Of a stretch of DNA of 10,572 nt, positions 1 to 6,001 are shown in pieces. Numbering within the stretch: the stretch's first letter is position 1; every line of letters begins with the position of its first letter. The position numbers were made by a program, and so were the translations under genes. The DNA comes from Proteobacteria bacterium HN_bin10 (GTDB lineage: Bacteria; Pseudomonadota; Alphaproteobacteria; Caulobacterales; Aquidulcibacteraceae): the NCBI GenBank assembly GCA_002083515.1, contig LWDN01000052.1:48195-58766 (forward strand), given 5' to 3'. The notes under the pieces were generated by a model that was not told where the DNA came from, searched no databases, and saw only the letters and a program-made list of their open reading frames with translations.

Positions 1-807
1 GCCGCGCAGCTTGTTGACCACCAGGGTGGCGAGCGCTTCGCCTTCGACGTCCTCGGCGATAATGAGCAGAGGCCGTCCGGTCTGGATGATCTTCTCCAGC
101 AGCGGAATGAGCGGGCTGAGCGAGGAGAGCTTCTTTTCGTGCAAGAGCACGTAGGGCTCGTCCAGGACCGTCTCCATCTTGTCGGCGTTGGTGATGAAAT
201 AGGGCGAGATATAGCCGCGGTCGAACTGCATGCCTTCGACCACTTCGAGTTCGCTCTCGAGGGACTTGGCTTCTTCGACGGTAATCACGCCTTCCTTGCC
301 GACCTTCTCCATCGCCTTGGCCAGCATATCGCCGATATCGCGATCGCCGTTGGCGGAGATCGTGCCGATCTGGGCGATTTCCGCATTGGTGGAGATTTTC
401 TTTGATTGCTTTTCGATGTCAGCGACCACGGCGGTGACCGCTTTGTCGATGCCGCGCTTCAAATCCATCGGATTGCGCCCCGAGGCGACCGCCTTCATGC
501 CTTCGCGCACGATCGCCTGCGCCAGAACCGTCGCGGTTGTGGTGCCGTCGCCGGCGCCGTCGGCGGTCTTGGACGCCACTTCACGCACGAGTTGGGCGCC
601 AAGGTTCTGGAACTTGTCGGCCAGTTCGATTTCCTTGGCCACGGTGACGCCGTCCTTGGTCGTGCGCGGTGCGCCGAAAGATTTCTCGATCACCACGTTG
701 CGGCCTTTAGGACCGAGCGTGACCTTGACCGCATCCGCCAAAATGTCGACGCCTTCGAGCATGCGCGCACGCGCATCGGCGCCGAAGTGTACAAGCTTCG
801 CTGCCAT
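1..807 (-). CDS. groEL: Chaperonin GroEL (Hsp60), N-terminal half, cut by left window edge
   Basis: This is the 60-kDa chaperonin subunit, which forms the double-ring ATP-driven folding chamber in the cytoplasm and works with GroES. The first 269 residues are present of a family length near 545; the rest lies beyond the left edge. The reverse strand begins MAAKLVHFGADARARML, a canonical GroEL start. TLGPKGRNVV follows near residues 30-39, TKDGVTVAKEIE near 50-61 (Asp52) and AGDGTTTATVLA near 85-96 (Asp87). These are the nucleotide-binding and hydrolysis residues of the family. The equatorial domain, intermediate hinge and start of the apical domain are intact. A GAGGA ribosome site lies about 7 bases before the ATG. 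It follows groES by 38 bases in the same orientation, the usual groESL operon. It should be co-regulated with groES from the leader at 1302-1368. Identification is certain; which paralogue it is cannot be told. Confidence 0.98.
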   Translation of the reverse strand, partial: MAAKLVHFGADARARMLEGVDILADAVKVTLGPKGRNVVIEKSFGAPRTTKDGVTVAKEIELADKFQNLGAQLVREVASKTADGAGDGTTTATVLAQAIVREGMKAVASGRNPMDLKRGIDKAVTAVVADIEKQSKKISTNAEIAQIGTISANGDRDIGDMLAKAMEKVGKEGVITVEEAKSLESELEVVEGMQFDRGYISPYFITNADKMETVLDEPYVLLHEKKLSSLSPLIPLLEKIIQTGRPLLIIAEDVEGEALATLVVNKLRG

Positions 808-845
808 TTGCATTCCTCAGTTTCGTTTCAGTGAGTGAGTTGGGA

Positions 846-1163
846 TCACGCCGCTTTCAGGCCGGCGGACGGGCGCCCTTCGACAACGCCCAGGATGTCG
901 CTCTCCTTCATGATCAGGAGATCCTCGCCGTCGATCTTCACTTCCGTGCCCGACCATTTGCCGAACAGGACGCGATCGCCGACCTTCACATCGAGCGGCG
1001 TCACCTTGCCGTCATCGTCGCGGTGGCCGGGGCCAACGGAGATCACTTCGCCTTCCTGCGGCTTCTCCTTCGCCGTGTCGGGAATGATGATGCCGCCGCG
1101 GGTTTTCGTATCCTCCTCAACGCGGCGCACGAGCACGCGATCGCCAAGGGGTCTAAACTGCAT
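846..1163 (-). CDS. groES: Co-chaperonin GroES (Hsp10)
   Basis: This is the heptameric lid of the GroEL chamber, cytoplasmic. The protein is 105 residues and begins MQFRPLGDRVLVRR. The mobile loop that contacts GroEL is at about residues 16-35, with the hydrophobic tripeptide III in RGGIIIPDTAKEKP. The C-terminal part, DGEDLLIMKESDILGVVEG, is typical of the family. It carries about ten extra residues at the C-terminus (ending SAGLKAA) compared with the common 95-residue form; many alphaproteobacterial GroES proteins are slightly long. The open frame extends upstream to 1250, but the added residues are not GroES-like. The ATG at 1161-1163 has an AGGAG ribosome site about 10 bases before it, so this start is chosen. 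It is the first gene of groESL. Confidence 0.97.
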   Translation of the reverse strand: MQFRPLGDRVLVRRVEEDTKTRGGIIIPDTAKEKPQEGEVISVGPGHRDDDGKVTPLDVKVGDRVLFGKWSGTEVKIDGEDLLIMKESDILGVVEGRPSAGLKAA

Positions 1164-1301
1164 GGATATCTTTCTCCTCTTTGGCTCGCTGAGCGGAAAG
1201 AAGAGAGACTTCTTCGGCGCCGAACTTGGCTTCCGGAATTGAAGCAACATGGGCCCGCCTCTCTTGGTCCAACTCGGTTGACTCCGCAGCCGGACCGTCG
1301 A

Positions 1302-1328
1302 TTAGCAACCAATCGGGCCGACTGCTAA
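1302..1328 (-). promoter_or_regulatory. Degenerate CIRCE operator (HrcA binding site)
   Basis: On the minus strand the sequence reads TTAGCAGTC-N9-GGTTGCTAA. The CIRCE consensus is TTAGCACTC-N9-GAGTGCTAA, so 15 of 18 arm positions match, the 9-base spacer is exact and the outer six bases of both arms are perfect. The site lies about 140 bases upstream of groES and starts a few bases after the expected transcription start of the promoter at 1338-1368, the usual place for a CIRCE. HrcA, stabilised by GroEL, represses from such sites. The three inner mismatches weaken the arm symmetry. hrcA itself is not in the window. Confidence 0.75.
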
Positions 1329-1337
1329 CGAGGGCGG

Positions 1338-1368
1338 AATTTGGAAACCGTGGCGAGGCCTTCAAGGG
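1338..1368 (-). promoter_or_regulatory. RpoH-like (heat-shock sigma factor) promoter of groESL
   Basis: On the minus strand, CCCTTGAA (-35, at 1368-1361) is followed after 16 bases by CCAAATT (-10, at 1344-1338). CTTGAA is the classic -35 of sigma-32 promoters, and CCC before it is common in alphaproteobacteria. The -10 is only a moderate match to the CCCCATnT/CYTATnT types. The expected start site is near 1330, which puts the CIRCE-like dyad at the very beginning of the transcript. Dual RpoH/HrcA control of groESL is well documented in Caulobacter and other alphaproteobacteria. Confidence 0.6.
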
Positions 1369-1502
1369 CTCCGTGGCGACATTACGTAGATTTAAAAAAG
1401 CGCATCGAAACAGAGGACTAAGCGGGAGCGCCGCGAGGGCGGGGCGACGACGAGAGCCCTGGCCCAAACGGCCTGCGCGGGCGGGGCCTGCGCGCAGCGG
1501 AA

Positions 1503-2312
1503 TTAGCGCAAGGAATCCAGCGCCGCCCCGCCGGCGCTCGACAAGCGGGTGGGGTCCGCTCCGTGGCCGGAGCGGGCGCGGCCAGGCGAGGCGCGCTTGT
1601 GCTCGCTCGCCGCGCTGACAAAGGACCGGAACAGGCGGCGACACGGAACGCTGCGGATCAGAAATTCAGGGTGAAACTGCACGCCGATCCAGAAAGCCGC
1701 GTCCGGCCGCTCGATCACCTGGGCGATGCCGTTTTCTTCGCGCGCGCTGACGACAAGGCCGGCGCCCACGGCGTCGATGGCCTGACTGTGCACGGAATTG
1801 ACGCGCAGCCGCTCAACACCGAGCACGGCGTGCAGTCGCGTGCCGGGCGCCACGTTGATCCACTTGCGGAAGTATGATTGCCGCAACCAATGCTGCGGGT
1901 ACGCCGCCCAGCCGAAGCGCGATGGAAGATCAAGGTGCAGTGTTCCGCCCGCCGCGACATTCATGAGTTGGGCGCCGCGGCAGATTCCCAGCGTCGGCAA
2001 ATCCGCTTCCGCGGCGCGATCAAGCCAAGCTAGTTCCATGGCGTCCCGCGCATCGTCATAGGCGTAGCGCAGCTTCTGGGCGGCGCCGAACCGCTGAGGA
2101 TCAACATCGACGCCGCCGCCGAGCACCAGCCCGTGAAGCGCTTCCGTAGAGGCTGGAGCGGAGGCGCTCAGTCCCACCGGCCAGCCTCCTTCGAGCCTGA
2201 TTGCCGCGCAGATCGCCCAGAACGAGAACAGACCGCCGCGGCTGGGTTTGGTTACGCCAATCCGCGGTCGCTCATGCTCATTCGATCGCCAGCTCATGCG
2301 GCTCTGGGTCAT
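1503..2312 (-). CDS. Class I glutamine-amidotransferase-fold hydrolase, PuuD/peptidase C26-like
   Basis: This is a stand-alone class I GATase domain of the gamma-glutamyl-GABA hydrolase (PuuD, peptidase C26) type. It is predicted to cleave a gamma-glutamyl amide or related bond in the cytoplasm. The protein has 269 residues from the chosen start. An N-terminal strand PRIGVTKPSRGG is at 16-27, LVLGGGVDVDP at 62-72, the nucleophile elbow GICRGAQLMN with Cys111 at 109-118, VNSVHSQAID at 171-180, and VQFHPEF with His214 and Glu216 completing the catalytic triad. ATG 2310-2312 is preferred because GGAG stands 7 bases before it; ATG 2295-2297 and ATG 2337-2339 are alternatives. The gene overlaps the end of the ATP-grasp gene by 35 bases, which implies translational coupling. 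The last 40 or so residues are Arg/Ser/Ala-rich and non-conserved in appearance. The true substrate is unknown; pairing with a ligase suggests the two make and break the same kind of bond. Confidence 0.85.
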   Translation of the reverse strand: MTQSRMSWRSNEHERPRIGVTKPSRGGLFSFWAICAAIRLEGGWPVGLSASAPASTEALHGLVLGGGVDVDPQRFGAAQKLRYAYDDARDAMELAWLDRAAEADLPTLGICRGAQLMNVAAGGTLHLDLPSRFGWAAYPQHWLRQSYFRKWINVAPGTRLHAVLGVERLRVNSVHSQAIDAVGAGLVVSAREENGIAQVIERPDAAFWIGVQFHPEFLIRSVPCRRLFRSFVSAASEHKRASPGRARSGHGADPTRLSSAGGAALDSLR

Positions 2313-3609
2313 ATCTGAGCTCCGGCGGCAGTTTGCCATAGCGCATCAGCGAAGCGAGGACGAAGAGCGCGCCCAGACTGACCAAAGGGTCATGCGAGTG
2401 GAACAGCTCATCGGGCGCGCCTTTGGCCGATTGGAGCGCGGCGCGCAGCTTGACTGCGGCTCGCGGCATGCTGAGGCCGGCCGCGATCGCGCGAGCGAGT
2501 TCTCGAGACGCCTCCAACAACCTACCGGATTGAAACTTCGACGCAGCCGAGGTCCATGTCTCTTTGACGGCGGTGAAACTCTCGTCGGACTCAGCGATCT
2601 CTTGGATGGCCGCCAGTAGATGGAGCCCGCCGACCTTGGTGCGCTGGCCGAGTTTTGGTTCTGCGGGCGTAGCGACTTGCCCGGTCGCGGCAAGCTCGTA
2701 GAGCATCCAGGGAAAGTCCACGCCCGAAGCCACGGTGTGAAAAAGCCCGGCCCAGAAGCGCGGATTTACTTCGATCAGAACGGGCTCGCGGGCGCCGTCC
2801 CAGCGGTAATCGACCTCGACCACGCCGGTCCAACTTATTTCGCCGAACAACAAATCAGCGGACGCCAGGAAGGGGGCATCGGCAACAGTCTCGCGCAGAA
2901 CGCCAGCGCCGGCCTCGCGCGGATAGCGGGACAGATTTCGATAGGCGGTGCTCGCTTTGCGCACGCCGCGATCGTACAGCGCGGTCAGGCAATAATCCTC
3001 GCCAGCGATAAACTCCTGCACGAGCAACGACGGGGCGCCGTCCGCCGCGATCATCTGCTCGAGCTCAGGCGGCGAGCCGACCTTTCGCACGCCGCGCCCG
3101 CCGACGCCGCGCACAGGCTTAACGATCAATGGGAACAGTTCGGGCGGCGGCCCGTTTCCGGCGCGAATCTCTTCTGTCGTCCAGGTCGCCGGGATCGCCA
3201 AGCGCATGGCGCGCGCGGTGTGCAGCAGTTTGTCCTTGGGGTCGACCGCGCGGATGGCTTCGATGGGCGGCGCGGCGACTTTGATATGCGCGGAGAGCCG
3301 GTCCGCGTGGCGGGCGATCAGCCGCGTTTCGGAGAAGCACGGCATGAGAACGTAGGCCCGCTCATCCTTCGGTTTGTTGCGGATGATCGCCGCCTCCAGA
3401 TCGTCGATAAAGCGGTCCGGATCGTCCGAGGCGCGGGCATGGGTGAAGTGCTTCTTGGCGTATCTCGAAAACGACAGCGCGGTCAGACCGACATCGTCAC
3501 ACCCGATCACCTCTACGCCGCGGCGGCCGAGAGAGTGCGCAGTGGTGAGCGCCATTAGGCTGCGCCCGTAGGTCACAATGGCGCGGCCTGGGTGCGGAGC
3601 GGTCGGCAT
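2278..3609 (-). CDS. ATP-grasp carboxylate-amine ligase-like protein, substrate unknown
   Basis: This 443-residue ATP-grasp enzyme is predicted to activate a carboxylate as acyl phosphate and join it to an amine or similar nucleophile in the cytoplasm. A Rossmann-like pre-ATP-grasp domain (RAIVTYGRSLMALTTAHSLG at 9-28) is followed by the ATP-binding lysine and glycine-rich loop IVKPVRGVGGRGV (162-174, Lys164). QEFIAGEDY is at 198-206, and the metal and ATP ligands are in VVEVDYRWDG (263-272, Glu265, Asp267) and LIEVNPRFWAG (278-288, Glu280, Asn282), so it looks catalytically competent. The tail (about 320-443) is helical, with a hydrophobic stretch at about 408-425 that could associate with membrane. 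The first ATG (3607-3609) is kept because the first strand of the fold lies directly after it; the ribosome site is weak. It is the first gene of a two-gene operon with the C26-like hydrolase. It resembles uncharacterised carbamoyl-phosphate-synthase-like ligases; no specific product can be named. Confidence 0.85.
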   Translation of the reverse strand: MPTAPHPGRAIVTYGRSLMALTTAHSLGRRGVEVIGCDDVGLTALSFSRYAKKHFTHARASDDPDRFIDDLEAAIIRNKPKDERAYVLMPCFSETRLIARHADRLSAHIKVAAPPIEAIRAVDPKDKLLHTARAMRLAIPATWTTEEIRAGNGPPPELFPLIVKPVRGVGGRGVRKVGSPPELEQMIAADGAPSLLVQEFIAGEDYCLTALYDRGVRKASTAYRNLSRYPREAGAGVLRETVADAPFLASADLLFGEISWTGVVEVDYRWDGAREPVLIEVNPRFWAGLFHTVASGVDFPWMLYELAATGQVATPAEPKLGQRTKVGGLHLLAAIQEIAESDESFTAVKETWTSAASKFQSGRLLEASRELARAIAAGLSMPRAAVKLRAALQSAKGAPDELFHSHDPLVSLGALFVLASLMRYGKLPPELRYDPEPHELAIE

Positions 3610-3638
3610 GCTTTGCCCGTTGGCTGTGCGATGGAGGA

Positions 3639-3668
3639 AGATAGGGGCGCGCCGTTGCTTCCCTCAAG
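3639..3668 (-). promoter_or_regulatory. Candidate RpoH-like promoter of the ATP-grasp/C26 operon
   Basis: On the minus strand CTTGAG (3668-3663) is followed after 16 bases by CCCTATCT (3646-3639), a good match to the CYTATnT form of the alphaproteobacterial heat-shock -10. The start site would be near 3632, leaving a leader of about 23 bases before the ATG at 3609. The -35 is back to back with that of the degP-type gene, only 15 bases away. This is a motif match by eye, without experimental support. Confidence 0.45.
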
Positions 3669-3683
3669 CCCCTCCAGCGGGAC

Positions 3684-3713
3684 ATTGAAGCCAAATCGAC
3701 GGCTCCCAATCTC
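3684..3713 (+). promoter_or_regulatory. Candidate RpoH-like promoter of the degP-type gene
   Basis: ATTGAA (3684-3689) is followed after 16 bases by CCAATCTC (3706-3713), the same geometry and a -10 close to that of groESL (CCAAATTC). The start site would lie near 3719. That leaves only about 7 bases before the first ATG (3726) but about 40 before the ATG at 3759, which supports the later start codon. The -35 differs from CTTGAA at the first base, so the call is moderate. Confidence 0.45.
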
Positions 3714-3758
3714 ACCCCTCGCAAAATGCAAGTAGGGCGCGCGCGCTGGGAGTCTGGA

Positions 3759-4832
3759 ATGGGCGGAGTGCGAGTTTTGGCGGCGTTCGCGGCTCTCTCG
3801 GCCGTATTGTTAGGTTCTTCATGCGATGCTCAAGAGGGGCCGGGCTCAGAGGGCTTGCGAACGGTCACGGCTCGCGGCGACCTGGCGCAGTCTGAGCTGG
3901 CGACCATTGCACTCTTCGAATCGGCGTCGCCATCGGTCGTCCAAGTCGTCAGCCGCACCACCGTTCTCACGCCGTTTCGCGTTGCCGAGCAGATCGGTGG
4001 AGGAACGGGCTTCATTTGGGACGAGGATGGCCATGTCGTCACCAACAATCACGTCGTCAATGCGCAAGACATTGTCGTTCGTTTGTCGGACGGCGCCGAG
4101 GTGCGCGCCACAGTCGTCGGCCGCGCGCCGCAATACGACATCGCGGTTCTGCGTCTGGGGCGTCGGCCCAACGCGCCGCCGCTCGCTATTGGGTCGTCTG
4201 CCGATCTTAGGGTCGGACAGGCCGTTTTCGCGATCGGCAATCCGTTTGGCCTCGACCGCACCCTGACCTCCGGCATTGTCAGCGCCCTTGAGCGCCGTCT
4301 GCCGCTTCCCGACGGACGTGAGATCGCCGACGTCATTCAAACTGACGCGGCCATCAATCCAGGCAATTCGGGCGGCCCGCTGCTCGATTCCGCCGGCCGC
4401 GTGATCGGCGTGAACACGGCAATCTACTCGCCGTCGGGCGTCTATGCCGGCGTCGGTTTCGCGGTGCCCATAGACAAAGTGCGGCGTGTCGTGCCCGAAC
4501 TGATTCGCAGCGGACGCGCGCCGACGCCCGGGATCGGCATCCTTGCGGCGGACGAGGCCGTCTCGGCCAGACTCGGCGTCGATGGGCTTCTGGTCTGGCG
4601 CACTGTTCCCGGCGCACCCGCGGCCCGTGCGGGATTGCGAGGCGCCGATCCTGAGGCGGGCGTCCTGGGCGACATCATTATCGAAGCCAACGGGCAAAAA
4701 ATCGAACGCCTGGCCGACCTAACCAATGAGTTCGATCGCGTCGGTATTGGCAACCAGATCGAACTCGTTGTGCGCCGCGGCGAAGAGGACCGGCGCGTAC
4801 GCGTCGAGATCGAAGACATCGGCGCCCGATGA
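3759..4832 (+). CDS. DegP/HtrA-type periplasmic serine protease with one PDZ domain
   Basis: This S1C-family trypsin-like protease degrades or refolds damaged envelope proteins. The 357-residue protein starts with an export signal (residues 1-24, hydrophobic VLAAFAALSAVLLG). GSSC could be a weak lipobox; otherwise signal peptidase I would cut near CDA/Q. Using this start, the catalytic triad is His98 (VVTNNHVV), Asp127 (YDIAVLRL) and Ser204 (NPGNSGGPLL). One PDZ domain covers about 254-354, so the layout is DegS/HtrA2-like rather than two-PDZ DegP. ATG 3759 is chosen over ATG 3726: GGGAG stands about 7 bases before it, and the longer version puts charged residues (RARWES) before the signal. 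It is the first plus-strand gene of the island, diverging from the ATP-grasp operon. It could act as a housekeeping protease or as a DegS-like sensor; no anti-sigma gene is visible to favour the latter. Confidence 0.9.
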   Translation: MGGVRVLAAFAALSAVLLGSSCDAQEGPGSEGLRTVTARGDLAQSELATIALFESASPSVVQVVSRTTVLTPFRVAEQIGGGTGFIWDEDGHVVTNNHVVNAQDIVVRLSDGAEVRATVVGRAPQYDIAVLRLGRRPNAPPLAIGSSADLRVGQAVFAIGNPFGLDRTLTSGIVSALERRLPLPDGREIADVIQTDAAINPGNSGGPLLDSAGRVIGVNTAIYSPSGVYAGVGFAVPIDKVRRVVPELIRSGRAPTPGIGILAADEAVSARLGVDGLLVWRTVPGAPAARAGLRGADPEAGVLGDIIIEANGQKIERLADLTNEFDRVGIGNQIELVVRRGEEDRRVRVEIEDIGAR

Positions 4833-4838
4833 CGCTCT

Positions 4839-4870
4839 GTCGCGCGGCTGCTTGGCAGGGGAAGCGCGAC
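4839..4870 (+). terminator. Possible hairpin after the degP-type gene
   Basis: GTCGCGC (4839-4845) pairs perfectly with GCGCGAC (4864-4870), and the enclosed CTGC/GCAG could extend the fold. It begins 6 bases after the protease stop codon. No run of T follows, so it is not a standard rho-independent terminator; it may stabilise the 3' end or slow polymerase before the hsp20 promoter. Confidence 0.3.
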
Positions 4871-4880
4871 CCGCAGAGGT

Positions 4881-4910
4881 ATTGAAGTCGAGCCTGCGCT
4901 TACTAACTCG
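4881..4910 (+). promoter_or_regulatory. Candidate RpoH-like promoter of the hsp20 operon
   Basis: ATTGAA (4881-4886) is followed after 16 bases by CTAACTCG (4903-4910). The spacing equals that of the other candidate heat-shock promoters here, and both boxes are weaker. The predicted start near 4916 falls at the first base pairs of the 8-bp stem 4915-4922/4958-4965, so promoter and structured leader fit together. The -10 is the poorest of the four. Confidence 0.35.
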
Positions 4911-4914
4911 TTTT

Positions 4915-5006
4915 CGCCGGACGCTCAAAGCGGGTTCGGCCACGGGCGCTGGCGGGTGTCCGGCGCGCCTCGTGATCCATGTTGCTTAGTCGAGGATATG
5001 GAAATG
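4915..5006 (+). promoter_or_regulatory. ROSE-like RNA thermometer in the 5' leader of hsp20
   Basis: The leader has an outer perfect 8-bp stem, CGCCGGAC (4915-4922) with GTCCGGCG (4958-4965), enclosing further GC-rich pairing (AGCG 4929-4932 with CGCT 4947-4950). A second hairpin directly before the start codon follows. In it TCCAT (4976-4980) pairs with ATGGA (4998-5002), G4981 wobbles with T4997, TT (4982-4983) pairs with GA (4995-4996), G4984 is bulged, and CTT (4985-4987) pairs with GAG (4992-4994) across a 4-base loop. The Shine-Dalgarno GAGG (4992-4995) is thus completely buried opposite TTGCT. A UUGCU or UCGCU strand with a bulged G facing the Shine-Dalgarno is the hallmark of ROSE elements, which control small heat-shock genes in rhizobia and ibpA in enterobacteria. 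Pairing was worked out by hand. Confidence 0.7.
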
Positions 5007-5477
5007 AGGAGCTTGGACTTTTCCCCGTACTACCGATCGAGCGTCGGCTTCGACCGCATGTTGAATGCGCTTGGCCGCGCCCAGCGCACGCCGGAGGCGG
5101 AAGCGGCGCTGCCGCCCTATGACGTCGAGAGCGTGGGCGAGAGCCGCTACCGCATCACCCTTGCGCTTGCCGGATGGTCGCCGGACGAATTGTCGGTGAT
5201 CACGGAAGCCAACGCTCTGCTGATTGAGGGCCAACGCCGCCCGGCGTCCGCGGAGCGCAATTTCCTCCATCGCGGCATCGCGATGCAGCCCTACCGGTGT
5301 CAGTTCGAACTGGCCGACTTTGTCGTCGTGCTCGGCGCCGCGCTTGAGAACGGCCTTCTGACCATCGAGTTGGAACGTCAGATCCCCGAGGCCATGAAAC
5401 CCCGAAAAATAGATATTTCCACGCGCGGCCAGACCGTGTGGGCGCAACCGCGCCAAGCGCCTGTAGCCGCTCAATAG
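5004..5477 (+). CDS. Small heat-shock protein, IbpA-like Hsp20 (class A type)
   Basis: This is an ATP-independent holdase that binds unfolding proteins in the cytoplasm and passes them to DnaK/ClpB. The 157-residue protein starts MRSLDFSPYYRSSVGFDRML, the signature N-terminus of IbpA-type alphaproteobacterial proteins. The alpha-crystallin domain spans about 36-125 and contains the conserved AALENGLLTI (112-121). The tail has PEAMKPRKIDI with an IxI motif (136-138) for oligomer contacts. ATG 5004 is chosen over ATG 4956 and ATG 4998 because GAGG (4992-4995) is 8 bases before it and because residues 1-20 match the family from here. This Shine-Dalgarno sits inside the ROSE-like hairpin, so translation is predicted to rise with temperature. 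It is followed 29 bases later by a second Hsp20 gene, and both sit in one apparent operon. Confidence 0.95.
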   Translation: MRSLDFSPYYRSSVGFDRMLNALGRAQRTPEAEAALPPYDVESVGESRYRITLALAGWSPDELSVITEANALLIEGQRRPASAERNFLHRGIAMQPYRCQFELADFVVVLGAALENGLLTIELERQIPEAMKPRKIDISTRGQTVWAQPRQAPVAAQ

Positions 5478-5506
5478 CATGAGGAGAAAAACCAGGGAGC
5501 AAACCT

Positions 5507-6001
5507 ATGAAGGACTTGATTCCATGGGGCCGGTCGCGGACCCCGCAACGATATGACGACAGACGCGGCGACGACCCGAGCCCATTCCTGACGCTGCATC
5601 GCGAGATGAACCGTCTGTTCGACGAGGCTTTCCGCGGCTTCGGGCCGCTGGGCGAATGGACAGGCGCCGCGGGCCTGGCGTGGCCCAATGTCGAGGTGAC
5701 TGATCGCGACAATGAAATCAGAGTGACGGCCGAACTGCCGGGGCTCGATGAAAAAGACGTAGAGATCAGCCTTGAAGACGGCGCGCTCAGCTTGCGCGGC
5801 GAGAAGCGGACTGAGCACGAAGATAGCGATCGCCGCTACAGCGAACGCTTCTATGGCCGGTTCGAGCGTCGCGTTGCGCTGCCGTCCGAGGTGGACGAGG
5901 ATCGAGCTAAAGCGACGTTCAAGAACGGCGTCCTCACGGTCACGCTGCCGAAAACGGAACGCGCCCGGCAAAACGTCAAGCGCATTTCGATCTCGCATTG
6001 A
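5507..6001 (+). CDS. Second small heat-shock protein, Hsp20 family
   Basis: This 164-residue Hsp20 is clearly different from its neighbour. It has a charged N-terminal arm with DPSPFLTLHREMNRLFDEAF (23-42), typical of the general bacterial/plant-like Hsp20 class. The alpha-crystallin domain is at about 58-148 (WPNVEVTDRDNEIRVTAELPG at its start, with ATFKNGVLTVTLPK at 136-149), and a C-terminal ISI (160-162) serves as the IxI oligomer motif. GGGAG lies about 7 bases before ATG 5507, exposed rather than hidden, so its translation may not be thermally gated like that of the first gene. Paired divergent sHsps often form mixed oligomers (IbpA/IbpB is the known case); that is an inference here. 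Its stop overlaps the ATG of the next small gene by one base. Confidence 0.95.
   Translation: MKDLIPWGRSRTPQRYDDRRGDDPSPFLTLHREMNRLFDEAFRGFGPLGEWTGAAGLAWPNVEVTDRDNEIRVTAELPGLDEKDVEISLEDGALSLRGEKRTEHEDSDRRYSERFYGRFERRVALPSEVDEDRAKATFKNGVLTVTLPKTERARQNVKRISISH

Larger units (their letters stand above)
1164..1502. other. groESL leader and gap behind the C26 hydrolase gene
   Basis: This 339-base stretch has no convincing gene. Read on the minus strand towards groES it holds, in order, a very GC-rich segment (about 1420-1500, with short GC palindromes such as CTGCGCGCAG near 1489-1498), an AT-rich patch (about 1381-1400) that could act as an UP element, an RpoH-like promoter (1338-1368), a CIRCE-like dyad (1302-1328) and an untranslated leader of roughly 165 bases. 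No clear rho-independent terminator was seen for the upstream C26 hydrolase gene, so some read-through into groES is possible. Open frames crossing the region on both strands have no recognisable protein signature and lie over the regulatory sites. Confidence 0.6.

Noticed and set aside
230..838. Long plus-strand open frame (202 codons) opposite groEL
   Set aside because: It is antisense to the unmistakable groEL coding sequence. Its Ser/Ala/Pro/Arg-rich product has no recognisable motif and arises from GC-rich codon structure.
1153..1644. Minus-strand open frame across the groES leader
   Set aside because: It runs through the promoter and the CIRCE-like dyad, is low-complexity Arg/Ala/Pro-rich, and has no ribosome site.
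2620..3558. Plus-strand open frame of 312 codons opposite the ATP-grasp gene
   Set aside because: The minus strand here has all ATP-grasp motifs in order; the antisense product shows no family pattern and no ribosome site.
3846..4697. Minus-strand open frame of 283 codons opposite the degP-type gene
   Set aside because: It is a shadow of the protease gene, whose catalytic triad and PDZ domain are clear; the antisense product is Arg/Asp-rich without structure-like pattern.
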